From: Burkholderiaceae bacterium
GTDB lineage: Bacteria > Pseudomonadota > Gammaproteobacteria > Burkholderiales > Burkholderiaceae_C
DNA: 64,000 nucleotides
Reading direction: 5' to 3'
Assembly (NCBI GenBank): GCA_016790575.1
Contig: JAEUOU010000014.1
Span: 1 to 64,000, forward strand
Shown: positions 1-8,138 of the stretch, in pieces
How positions within the stretch are numbered: position 1 is the stretch's first letter
Layout: every line of letters begins with the position of its first letter
Position numbers and translations under genes: made by a program
The notes under the pieces: generated by a model
The model's input: the letters and a program-made list of their open reading frames with translations, nothing else
The model's database searches: none
Told to the model about the DNA's origin: nothing

Positions 1-1
1 C

Positions 2-796
<795 letters not shown>

Positions 797-799
797 TTC

Positions 800-890
800 G
801 CCCCCTCTCCCGCCCGCGGGAGAGGGCAGGGGAAAGGGTTCTTTTGCACCTGGAGCCCTCACCCTGACCCTCTCCCACCAGGAGAGGGCA
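800..890. repeat. GC-rich intergenic hairpin repeat (CCCTCTCCC/GGGAGAGGG type)
   Basis: Two imperfect palindromes built on CCCTCTCC and GGAGAGGG lie at 803-826 and 868-888, between the dioxygenase and ligC. The first has an 11-bp stem around a 2-nt centre. Elements of this wording are dispersed repeats in many proteobacterial genomes. Here they could form hairpins in the dioxygenase-ligC transcript. Confidence 0.6.
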
Positions 891-918
891 CCCAAACCAT
901 TCATTCGGAGAACACACC

Positions 919-1869
919 ATGACCATCAAAGTAGCCCTGGCCGGCGCCGGCGCCTTCGGCATCAAGCACCTGGACGGCATCAAGAACATTCCCGATGTCG
1001 AAGTCATCAGCCTCATCAGCCGCGACCTGGACAAGACGCGCGAAGTGGCCGAAAAGTACGGCATTGCCCACGTCACCACCGAGCTGGCCGACAGCCTGGC
1101 GATCAAGGAGCTGGACGCCGTGATCCTGTGCACGCCCACGCAGATGCACGCCAGCCAGTCCATCGCCTGCCTGGAGGCAGGCAAGCATGTGCAGGTGGAA
1201 ATTCCGCTGTGCGATGTTTATGCCGACGGGCAGGCCGTGGCGGCACTGCAAAAAGCCACCGGCAAGGTGGCCATGGTGGGCCACACCCGCCGCTTCAACC
1301 CCAGCCACCAGTACGTGCACAAGAAGATCCAGGCGGGTGAATTCAACATCCAGCAGATGGACGTGCAGACCTATTTCTTCCGCCGCACCAACATGAACGC
1401 GCTCGGCCAGCCGCGCAGTTGGACCGACCACCTGCTGTGGCACCACGCCGCCCACACCGTGGACCTGTTCGCCTACCAGTGCGGCAGCCCCATCGTGAAG
1501 GCGAACGCCATCCAGGGCCCGATCCACCCGGTGCTGGGCATCGCGATGGACATGAGCATCCAGCTCAAGGCGGCCAACGGTGCGATCTGCACGCTGAGCC
1601 TCTCCTTCAACAACGACGGCCCGCTGGGCACGTTCTTCCGCTACATCGGCGACACCGCCACCTACATCGCCCGTTATGACGATCTGGTGAACGGCAAGGA
1701 AGAAAAGATCGATGTGTCCAAAGTGGACGTGTCGATGAACGGCATCGAGCTGCAGGACCGCGAATTCTTCGCCGCCATCCGCGAAGGCCGCGAACCCAAC
1801 AGCAGCGTGCACCAGGTGCTGGACTGCTACCGCGTGCTGCACGATCTGGAGCAGCAGCTGGTGGGGTGA
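919..1869 (+). CDS. ligC: 4-carboxy-2-hydroxymuconate-6-semialdehyde dehydrogenase
   Basis: This is a 316-aa protein of the Gfo/Idh/MocA family. An N-terminal Rossmann fold carries GAGAFG at residues 9-14, followed by a C-terminal alpha/beta domain. Length and sequence fit LigC, which oxidises the ring-opened product of protocatechuate 4,5-dioxygenase to 2-pyrone-4,6-dicarboxylate with NAD(P)+. An EIPL segment stands where sugar dehydrogenases of the family carry EKP, as expected for this branch. A GGAG ribosome site precedes the ATG. The location downstream of a LigB-like dioxygenase supports the assignment. Confidence 0.9.
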   Translation: MTIKVALAGAGAFGIKHLDGIKNIPDVEVISLISRDLDKTREVAEKYGIAHVTTELADSLAIKELDAVILCTPTQMHASQSIACLEAGKHVQVEIPLCDVYADGQAVAALQKATGKVAMVGHTRRFNPSHQYVHKKIQAGEFNIQQMDVQTYFFRRTNMNALGQPRSWTDHLLWHHAAHTVDLFAYQCGSPIVKANAIQGPIHPVLGIAMDMSIQLKAANGAICTLSLSFNNDGPLGTFFRYIGDTATYIARYDDLVNGKEEKIDVSKVDVSMNGIELQDREFFAAIREGREPNSSVHQVLDCYRVLHDLEQQLVG

Positions 1870-1873
1870 AGCC

Positions 1874-1993
1874 GTGGATGCCTTGGACACTCTGCGCCAG
1901 GAAGCCGCACTCGGCCGGCGGGCGGATTTCGAGCGCTTTCTGGCGGCGGTGCCGGACCAGCCGGACCGGGAAGATGCCGCGGCCGGGCGTTGA
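1874..1993 (+). CDS. possible 39-aa small protein downstream of ligC
   Basis: A GTG five bases after the ligC stop opens a 39-codon frame with balanced composition (VDALDTLRQEAALGRRADF... ending AAAGR). It is rich in Ala, Arg and acidic residues and predicted helical. It looks like a small antitoxin or the C-terminal tail of a longer protein, but I do not recognise a family. No strong ribosome site is seen. The call rests only on codon pattern and position. Confidence 0.3.
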   Translation: MDALDTLRQEAALGRRADFERFLAAVPDQPDREDAAAGR

Positions 1994-2007
1994 TAACTAC
2001 AGTATTT

Positions 2008-2039
2008 ATAGCGATAAACGACCTTTTCACGCTGGGTAT
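2008..2039 (+). repeat. dispersed ATAGC-GACC-GGGTAT repeat, copy 1
   Basis: The core reads ATAGCGATAAACGACC then TTTTCACGCTGGGTAT. It is the first of thirteen copies of an intergenic element described in the findings. It sits just upstream of the aldo/keto reductase start. Confidence 0.75.
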
Positions 2040-2062
2040 TGACCGTTTTGACCACTATTTCC

Positions 2063-3073
2063 ATGCCAACACGCCAACTGGGCCCGTTTTCCGTCAGCGC
2101 CATCGGCCTGGGCTGCATGAACCTCTGTCATGCCTACGGCGCGCCCGTGTCCGAGGCGCAGGCCGAGCGGCTGCTGCTGGCGGCGCTGGACGCCGGGGTG
2201 ACGCACTTCGACACCGCCGCGCTGTACGGCTTCGGCGCCAGCGAGACGCTGGTGGGCAAGGTGCTGGGCGCCCACCGCGCGAAGTTCACGCTGGCCAGCA
2301 AATGCGGCATGCAGGGCGTGGATGTGGCCGGGGACGGCAAGCTGGTGCGGGTCATCGACGGGCGCCCGGACACGATCCGGGCCACTTGCGAGGCCGCGCT
2401 GCAGCGCCTGCGCACCGACGTGATCGACCTGTATTACCTGCACCGCTGGGACAAATCGGTGCCGATCGAAGACAGCGTCGGCGCGCTGGCGGACCTGGTG
2501 CGCGCGGGCAAGATCCGCGCCATCGGCCTGTCGGAAGTCTCCGCCGCCACGCTGCGCCGCGCGCACGCGGTGCACCCGATTGCCGCGCTGCAGACCGAGT
2601 ATTCGCTGTGGACGCGCAACCCCGAGATCGCCGTGCTGGCGGCCTGCCGCGAGCTGGGTGTGAGCTTTGTTGCGTTCAGCCCGGTCGCGCGCGGTTTCCT
2701 GTGCGGGCCGCTGGATGTGGCCGCGTTCGACGCCAAGGACATCCGCCGCAGCATGCCGCGTTTTTCGCCGGAGAACCACGCCAAAAACCAGGCGCTCCTG
2801 CCGGCCTACAGCGCCCTCGCGGCCGAGGTGGGCTGCACGCCCGCGCAGCTGGCCATTGCCTGGCTGCTGCACCAGGGCGAGGACATCCTGCCGATTCCGG
2901 GCACGACCAGCGTCGAGCATCTGATGGACGACCTGGGCGCCGCACAGGTGCGCCTGTCGCCCGACGTGCTGGCGCGTCTGGACGCGCTGATCAACGCCCG
3001 CACCGTGGCCGGTGACCGCTACAGCGACCAGGCCAACCGCGAGGTGGACACCGAGGTGTTTGCGCCGTCCTGA
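2063..3073 (+). CDS. aldo/keto reductase
   Basis: This is a 336-aa NADPH-dependent (beta/alpha)8-barrel oxidoreductase. The catalytic tetrad is readable: Asp50 and Tyr55 (FDTAALYG), Lys80 (LASKCG) and His127 (YYLHRWD). The C-terminal segment around PIPGT and the following arginines is the usual cofactor-binding part. ATG 2063 is preferred over the upstream TTG at 2039 because MPTRQLG is the family's normal N-terminus and the TTG lies inside the dispersed repeat. The substrate is unknown. The position behind ligC suggests, but does not show, a role with aromatic aldehydes. Confidence 0.85.
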   Translation: MPTRQLGPFSVSAIGLGCMNLCHAYGAPVSEAQAERLLLAALDAGVTHFDTAALYGFGASETLVGKVLGAHRAKFTLASKCGMQGVDVAGDGKLVRVIDGRPDTIRATCEAALQRLRTDVIDLYYLHRWDKSVPIEDSVGALADLVRAGKIRAIGLSEVSAATLRRAHAVHPIAALQTEYSLWTRNPEIAVLAACRELGVSFVAFSPVARGFLCGPLDVAAFDAKDIRRSMPRFSPENHAKNQALLPAYSALAAEVGCTPAQLAIAWLLHQGEDILPIPGTTSVEHLMDDLGAAQVRLSPDVLARLDALINARTVAGDRYSDQANREVDTEVFAPS

Positions 3074-3088
3074 ACCCGCCGACCCGGA

Positions 3089-3463
3089 TCAGGCGCCGCC
3101 GCGGAACAGCGAGAAACCCCAGGCGGTGAACTTGAACGGCAGGTGGTAGTGCTGGCTGGCGTCGGCAATATGGAAGCGGTAGGGCACCACTTCCAGAAAG
3201 CCCGGCGTCGGGGGCACGGTGCCCTGGGCACGGTAGAAGTCGCCCACGTCAAAGCGCACCTCGTAGCCGCCGGGGCCGATGGCCTCGCTCATCAGCGCGG
3301 GGTGGCTCAGCAGACCGTTCGGTCCGATGATGCCCTCGGCCAGGAGGGCGCCCTCGGGTTCGCCGTCCGGCCCGAGGCGGCGCACCCGCACCCGCAGTCC
3401 GGTCGCCACGCGACCGGCGGCCACGTCGACGCAGTGAATGGACAGCCCGCCGAAGTGGGGCAT
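3089..3463 (-). CDS. hydroxyisourate hydrolase-like (transthyretin-related) protein
   Basis: This is a 124-aa transthyretin-fold protein ending in YHLPFKFTAWGFSLFRGGA, which matches the C-terminus of 5-hydroxyisourate hydrolases. His10 and His106 correspond to active-site histidines. Two diagnostic features differ: the C-terminal tetrapeptide is FRGG instead of YRGS, and the usual TNxDGR stretch reads IIGPNGLL with no arginine. It directly precedes a Bug binding-protein gene in reading order reversed (same strand, downstream, 1-bp gap), so the pair is probably co-transcribed. No other purine-degradation gene is nearby, so the activity may differ from purine degradation. Confidence 0.75.
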   Translation of the reverse strand: MPHFGGLSIHCVDVAAGRVATGLRVRVRRLGPDGEPEGALLAEGIIGPNGLLSHPALMSEAIGPGGYEVRFDVGDFYRAQGTVPPTPGFLEVVPYRFHIADASQHYHLPFKFTAWGFSLFRGGA

Positions 3464-3464
3464 G

Positions 3465-4436
3465 TCAGTTCAGTCGTGCGCCCGAGGCCTTGACGGCCGG
3501 GCCCCATTCAGCCACCTGTTTCGCGACGAAGTCGGCAAATTCCGGCTGGCTCATCTTGCCGGTGGCCACGCCCAGGTCTTCCAGCCGCTTGACCACCTCA
3601 GGCCGCGCCACGATCTCGGCCACCGCCTTGTGCACCTTGTCCACCACGTCCTTGGGCACACCGGCCGGCGCGGAGACACCCAGGAAGTTCTCGGCCACCA
3701 GCTTCGGATAACCCGCTTCGATCACGGTGGGCACGTTGGGCGTCAGGCCCATGCGGGTGCGCGAGGTGACGGCCACGCCGACGAGCTTGCCGTCCTTCAT
3801 GAACGGCACGTTGTTGGTGTAGGTGTCCACCGCAAACTGCAGCGTGCCGCCCAGCAGGTCGGTGTGCATCGGGGTCGAGCCCTTGTAGGGCACATGCTCC
3901 ATGTTCAGCTTGTGCTGCGCCTTGAACATTTCGCCCACGATGTGGCCGATCGAACCCACCCCGCCCGAGCCGTAGTTCACCGGCGTCTTCTGCGCCTGGA
4001 TCCACTTGATCAGTTCCGGCATGGTCTTGGCCGGCACCGACGGGTTCACGACGAACACGTTGGGCACCGAGCCGATGTAGGCGATGTGGGTGAAGCTCTT
4101 GATCGGATCGTAGGGCGACTTGTCCAGCATGAACGGCGAGATGCTGATCGGCGCCGTGTTCGACAGCAGCAGCGTGTAGCCGTCGGCGGGCGCCTTGGCC
4201 ACTTCATTGGCGCCGATGGTGCTGCCGGCACCGGGCTTGTTGTCCACGATCACCGGCTGGCCGAGTTTTTCCTGCAGTCCGGGCTGCAGCAGCCGCGCCA
4301 CGATGTCGGACGAGCCGCCGGGGGCGAAGGTCACCACGATACGAATGGGTTTCTGGGGCCAGGCCTGGGCGTGGGCACCCAGCGGGAGCAGGGCAGCGGC
4401 AGCGGCGGTGGCGATCAGCGAACGGCGGGACAACAT
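3465..4436 (-). CDS. Bug-family (TctC-like) tripartite tricarboxylate transporter substrate-binding protein
   Basis: This is a 323-aa periplasmic binding protein with an N-terminal signal of Tat-like appearance (SRRSLIATAAAA) cleaved near AHA-QAWP. The PIRIVVTFAPGGSSDIVAR opening and the PAGVPKDVV segment are typical of the Bug family, which binds carboxylates for uptake. The start at 4436 is chosen over an upstream in-frame ATG because AGGAG sits correctly before it and the signal peptide then begins at residue 1. A LysR gene is transcribed divergently from a shared 119-bp region. The ligand is unknown; the lig neighbourhood suggests an aromatic acid. Confidence 0.88.
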   Translation of the reverse strand: MLSRRSLIATAAAAALLPLGAHAQAWPQKPIRIVVTFAPGGSSDIVARLLQPGLQEKLGQPVIVDNKPGAGSTIGANEVAKAPADGYTLLLSNTAPISISPFMLDKSPYDPIKSFTHIAYIGSVPNVFVVNPSVPAKTMPELIKWIQAQKTPVNYGSGGVGSIGHIVGEMFKAQHKLNMEHVPYKGSTPMHTDLLGGTLQFAVDTYTNNVPFMKDGKLVGVAVTSRTRMGLTPNVPTVIEAGYPKLVAENFLGVSAPAGVPKDVVDKVHKAVAEIVARPEVVKRLEDLGVATGKMSQPEFADFVAKQVAEWGPAVKASGARLN

Positions 4437-4555
4437 GAGGCGTACTCCTGGAATCGAAGGGCAGGCCACACGGCCTGCACGGCCACAGTGTGGGGGCGAT
4501 CATTGTTGCTGTCCATCGCATAATTTCTGACATTCCATTGCTCAAAACAGAACGC
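4437..4555. promoter_or_regulatory. divergent control region between Bug gene and LysR gene
   Basis: This 119-bp spacer separates the divergent Bug-family and LysR genes, the normal place for a LysR operator and both promoters. It holds AT-richer stretches around 4500-4550 (GCATAATTTCTGACATT). No single operator can be fixed by eye. Confidence 0.5.
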
Positions 4556-5494
4556 ATGAACCTGCCGGTCTCACTCCATCCCAAGTCACTGCGCTACCTG
4601 GCCGCGGTGGCCCAGCTCGGGTCGGTGCAGGCCGCCGCGCGCGAGGTGGCAATCTCGGCCTCGGCCATCGACCGCCAGATCCTGCTGCTGGAGGAAGAGC
4701 TGGGTGTGCCGCTGTTCGAGCGCCTGCCGCGCGGCATGCGCCTGACGGCGGCGGGCGAACTGCTGATGGCGCTGTCGCAGCGCTGGAAGAGTGACCTCAA
4801 CCGCGCGCTGTCGGACATCAAGCAACTGCAGGGCGTGAGCCACGGGCAGCTGCGTCTGCTGGTCATGGACAGCCATGTCAACGGCTTTCTGCCTGCGTTT
4901 GTCCATGCGGTCGGGCAGGCGCACCCGGGTGTGTCGCTGGAGGTCGACGTGGGCAGCCCTGACGACGCCGTGCGCCGCCTGGCCGATGGCTCGGTGGACG
5001 TGGCCGTGGCCTTCAACCTGCGTGCGCAGCGCGAGCTGCACCTGCTGTGGTCGGCCGAACTGCCGCTGGGCTGCGCGGTGGCCGCCGGGCATCCGCTGGG
5101 GCAGTTGCCCGCACCGGGGCTCAAGGACGTGGCGCAGTGGCCGCTGGCGGTGCAAAGCCGCGCACTGAGCATCCGCCGCTATCTGGAGCGACGCCATGGC
5201 TGGCTGCTGCACGAGGCCCGCCCGCCGGTCGTGACCAACTCGTTGCAGCTGGTCAAGCTGCTGGTCGTCAGCGGCACCCACGTGGCCCTGACGTCCGAAT
5301 TCGACATGGGCCCGGAAATCCTGGCCGGCACGGTGCGTTTTGTGCCCCTGCGCGACCGCAACCTGCAGCCGCAGACCGTGGGCGTGGCCATCAGCGCCTC
5401 GCGCCCGTTGCCGCGCATGGCCCGCATCGTCGCCGAGCTGCTGACGGCGCAGGTGGCTGGGTGGCTGGCCGCTGTCCGGGCAACCGGTTCCTGA
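4556..5494 (+). CDS. LysR-family transcriptional regulator
   Basis: This is a 312-aa LysR regulator. The winged helix-turn-helix occupies about residues 8-66 (RYLAAVAQLGSVQAAAREVAIS, then LEEELGVPLFERLPRG) and is followed by the two-lobed effector domain. ATG 4556 is chosen because the DNA-binding domain starts directly after it; an upstream in-frame start would add 22 unlikely residues. It is divergent from the Bug-family gene and probably controls it in response to the transported or metabolised acid. Confidence 0.88.
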   Translation: MNLPVSLHPKSLRYLAAVAQLGSVQAAAREVAISASAIDRQILLLEEELGVPLFERLPRGMRLTAAGELLMALSQRWKSDLNRALSDIKQLQGVSHGQLRLLVMDSHVNGFLPAFVHAVGQAHPGVSLEVDVGSPDDAVRRLADGSVDVAVAFNLRAQRELHLLWSAELPLGCAVAAGHPLGQLPAPGLKDVAQWPLAVQSRALSIRRYLERRHGWLLHEARPPVVTNSLQLVKLLVVSGTHVALTSEFDMGPEILAGTVRFVPLRDRNLQPQTVGVAISASRPLPRMARIVAELLTAQVAGWLAAVRATGS

Positions 5495-5506
5495 GCGCTG
5501 GCGGCG

Positions 5507-6505
5507 CTATTTGCGCTGCCAGCGGTCGCCCTTGGCCAGCCCGGGCGGCGTTTCAAGCCGTTGCCAGGCGGCGGCATCGTCCATCAAGGTGGCCCGCCAC
5601 CAGTCGGTCGTGATGGCCGCCACCAGGGCATGGTGGGCGGGCTGCAGCTCGCGGGTGATGGTTTCGCGCGGCACGATCTCCACGGCGCGGCCGGTCTGGC
5701 CGGCGAAGGTCATGTGGTCGGCGTCCTGCAGCACCAGCTGCGCCTTGTGGCCCGGCGGCAGGGCGTCGAACACCGCCATGCGCCGCTCGGGGGTGGCTCC
5801 CACGCCCGCCACGTCGGCATCACGTGTGCCGGTGATGGACAGCACCGGTCGCGTCAGGCGCTCAAAGGCCCGATGGGCCGAGCCCAGCCTGGGGACGGTG
5901 GGCGAGAACGCAATGAACGCGGCCAGCCGTGGCTCGTCGATGCCGTCGAAAGCGGGGTAGCGTTGCCCCGCCATGCCCAAAGTGGTGTGTGCGCCGAACG
6001 AATGGCCCGCCAGCCCCACGCCGGTGGGCCGCACCCGGCTCCACCAGCCCTCTGCGGCCGTGTGGCGCCGGCTGATTTCGTCCAGTGCAAAGCCGATATC
6101 GCGCAGCCGGGCCATCAGCTGCTCGGGCCCGGTCAGGCTGCGCAGGGCTGCCTGGTCCCGAAAGCTGGCCGCGACGGCACCCACTGCGTTCAGATCGCTG
6201 CCGGGGTGCTGCAGTTGCACCACGGCAAAACCCGCCGCCACCCAGGCCTCGGCCCAGACGGCGCCGCCATCGCGGGTGCCTCCCAGCCCGTGTGAAAAGA
6301 TGACCACCGGCCAGGGCCCGGCGTGCCGGTTCGCGTCCGGCCAGCGCAGGCGCACCGGCACCGTGCGCTGGCGCGCGGCATCGCTCCAGAGGTCGTCGAT
6401 GACGGTCGGGCCGGGCAGGGTGGAGGCGTGCGCCAGGCGACCGCCGATCGCGAGGGGCGCGGCGACAGCAACCAGGCGGGTCAGGCAGTGGCGGCGGGTA
6501 GGCAT
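5507..6505 (-). CDS. alpha/beta hydrolase (dienelactone hydrolase/PAF-acetylhydrolase-like), exported
   Basis: This is a 332-aa serine hydrolase. MPTRRHCLTRLVAVAAPLA looks like a signal peptide (possibly Tat), and mature residues include VVIFSHGLGG (oxyanion region) and the nucleophile elbow GHSFG. A late DADHMTF segment supplies a plausible catalytic His. The start at 6505 places the signal at the N-terminus; a longer frame adds 16 residues. It is paralogous in layout to 32484-33545. The substrate is unknown, probably an ester. It converges with the LysR gene. Confidence 0.78.
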   Translation of the reverse strand: MPTRRHCLTRLVAVAAPLAIGGRLAHASTLPGPTVIDDLWSDAARQRTVPVRLRWPDANRHAGPWPVVIFSHGLGGTRDGGAVWAEAWVAAGFAVVQLQHPGSDLNAVGAVAASFRDQAALRSLTGPEQLMARLRDIGFALDEISRRHTAAEGWWSRVRPTGVGLAGHSFGAHTTLGMAGQRYPAFDGIDEPRLAAFIAFSPTVPRLGSAHRAFERLTRPVLSITGTRDADVAGVGATPERRMAVFDALPPGHKAQLVLQDADHMTFAGQTGRAVEIVPRETITRELQPAHHALVAAITTDWWRATLMDDAAAWQRLETPPGLAKGDRWQRK

Positions 6506-6667
6506 GGCGCGGATTATGGGCAGGCGACTGTCAAGCGCGCATGAAGCCCGCATGCCCCCGCCGAAATAAAACGAAACAAAGCGATACCGCCCCGAGAAGA
6601 CGTTTCAGGCCTGCGCCGGCACCATGGCAAGCCTGTTCAACACCATTTCCCGGAAAGGAAACCCGCC

Positions 6668-7129
6668 ATGAAACCCTGGATCAAACGCAGCCTGATCGGC
6701 CTGACCTCCCTCACCGTGCTGCTGGGCGGCCTCAGCGCCTGTGGCCATCGCGATCACGGTCGCGGCTGGAGCGACGAGCGCGTCACCGAAATGCGCGGCA
6801 AAGCCGTCGAGCGCATCACCGACAAGCTGGAGCTCAACGCCGACCAGAAAGCCAAACTCGGCGTGCTGGCCGACGAAATGGTCGCCGCCCGCAAGGCCAT
6901 GCGCGGCGCCAGCACCGACCCGCGGGCCGACCTGCAGGGCCTGATCGCCGGCGCGAAGTTCGACCGCAGCAAGGCCCAGCAGATGGTCGACCAGAAACTG
7001 CAGACCGCCCAAGGCAGCAGCCCCAGACTGCTCACCGCGTTCGGCGACTTCTATGACAGCCTCACGCCCGAGCAGCAGCAGAAGGTGCGAGACCGCATGG
7101 CCCGCCGCGGCTGGTGGGGCCGTGGCTGA
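6668..7129 (+). CDS. Spy/CpxP-like periplasmic chaperone lipoprotein
   Basis: This is a 153-aa protein with a lipobox (LSAC, Cys25), an all-helical LTXXQ-type body and the signature LTPEQQQKVRD near the C-terminus. Spy/CpxP proteins protect or sense misfolded envelope proteins and often dampen a Cpx-type two-component system. AAAGGAAAC precedes the ATG. The following small gene, response regulator and kinase are in the same direction with overlaps or short gaps, so it heads a stress-response operon. Confidence 0.82.
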   Translation: MKPWIKRSLIGLTSLTVLLGGLSACGHRDHGRGWSDERVTEMRGKAVERITDKLELNADQKAKLGVLADEMVAARKAMRGASTDPRADLQGLIAGAKFDRSKAQQMVDQKLQTAQGSSPRLLTAFGDFYDSLTPEQQQKVRDRMARRGWWGRG

Positions 7130-7421
7130 TCGCCTGCAGGCCCTGACCCGGCAGGGCCACGCGCACGTGCAGGCGCTGCTGGCCGGGGCCGAAGATCCCC
7201 ACGCCGAAGTGCTGGCCCTGGTCTGGGGCCCGCGCTTCGACCGCGATCACGCGCGGCATCTGGCGGCGCCGCTGGCCGGGCGCCATCCGCAAGCGGCCGG
7301 TCCGGTGCTGGATGCCTTGATGGACGTGGGGGAGCGCTTCGACCGGCTGGAGCACGCCGCGCAGCAGCGCATCCGGCGTCTCATCCTGCGCCACCGGGCG
7401 CTCAGCGACGCCTTGCACTGA
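7122..7421 (+). CDS. small helical protein coupled to the Spy-like gene
   Basis: A GTG at 7122 overlaps the last codons of the Spy-like gene and opens a 99-aa frame (VADRLQALTRQGHAHVQALL...). The product is helix-rich with many Arg and His residues and has no signal peptide. The spacing and segment WGPRFDRDHARHLAA recall the metal-sensor/Spy-like neighbours of kinase operons, and it may be a diverged LTXXQ relative. No family is assigned. The overlap implies translational coupling. Confidence 0.55.
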   Translation: MADRLQALTRQGHAHVQALLAGAEDPHAEVLALVWGPRFDRDHARHLAAPLAGRHPQAAGPVLDALMDVGERFDRLEHAAQQRIRRLILRHRALSDALH

Positions 7422-7442
7422 CCGGCCTGCCAGAATCCGTCC

Positions 7443-8138
7443 ATGACCCGCATCCTGCTGATCGACGACGACGAAAACCTCGGCCCGCCGCTGGCCGCCT
7501 ATTTCCAGCGGTTTGACCTTCAGCTGGAACACGCCACCCGTCCCAGCGAGGGGCTGGCGCGGCTCAAGGCCGGTGGCTTTGACGCCGCCATCCTGGACGT
7601 GATGCTGCCCGAGATGGACGGCTTTGCGCTGTGCCGCGCCATCCGCAAGGACAGCGACCTCCCGATCGTCATGCTCACCGCGCGCGGCGACGTGATGGAC
7701 CGCGTCGTCGGGCTGGAGCTGGGCGCCGACGACTACCTGCCCAAACCCTTCGAGCCGCGCGAACTCGTGGCTCGCCTGCAAACGGTACTGCGCCGGCGCA
7801 AACCGGCGGCCGTCGAATCCACCCCGGCCGACGATGCGACCACGCTGCGCTTCGACGGCCTGCACATCGACACCGCGACCCGCGCGGTGTGGCGCGGTCA
7901 GACCGCGGTGGAGCTGACCGGCACCGAATACGAGCTGCTGCTGGTGCTGGCCCGCGAGCCCGGCCGCGTGTTCTCGCGCGACGACATCCTCAACCGCTTG
8001 CGCGGCCACGAGGCCGACCTCTACACCCGCGCGGTGGACATCGTCGTCAGCCGCCTGCGCAAGAAGCTGGAGCCGCTGGACGCCATCAAGACGCTGCGCA
8101 ACGCCGGCTACGCGCTGGCCCTTCGGCGCGACGCCTGA
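7443..8138 (+). CDS. OmpR-family response regulator (CpxR-like)
   Basis: This is a 231-aa regulator. The receiver domain (about 1-115) has an acidic pocket DDD at 8-10, phospho-acceptor Asp52 (LDVMLPEMDG), a switch Thr in MLTARG and Lys in PKPFEP. The C-terminal winged helix (about 135-228) carries ELTGTEYELL and RAVDIVVSRLRKKL. Its stop overlaps the kinase start by one base (TGATG), so the pair is translationally coupled. With a Spy-like gene upstream, control of envelope stress is the likely job. Confidence 0.92.
   Translation: MTRILLIDDDENLGPPLAAYFQRFDLQLEHATRPSEGLARLKAGGFDAAILDVMLPEMDGFALCRAIRKDSDLPIVMLTARGDVMDRVVGLELGADDYLPKPFEPRELVARLQTVLRRRKPAAVESTPADDATTLRFDGLHIDTATRAVWRGQTAVELTGTEYELLLVLAREPGRVFSRDDILNRLRGHEADLYTRAVDIVVSRLRKKLEPLDAIKTLRNAGYALALRRDA

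Noticed and set aside
2027-2920. Long minus-strand open frames opposite the aldo/keto reductase and many similar ones throughout
   Set aside because: In GC-rich DNA the antisense of real genes stays open; these lack start signals and give His/Gln/Arg-rich nonsense proteins.
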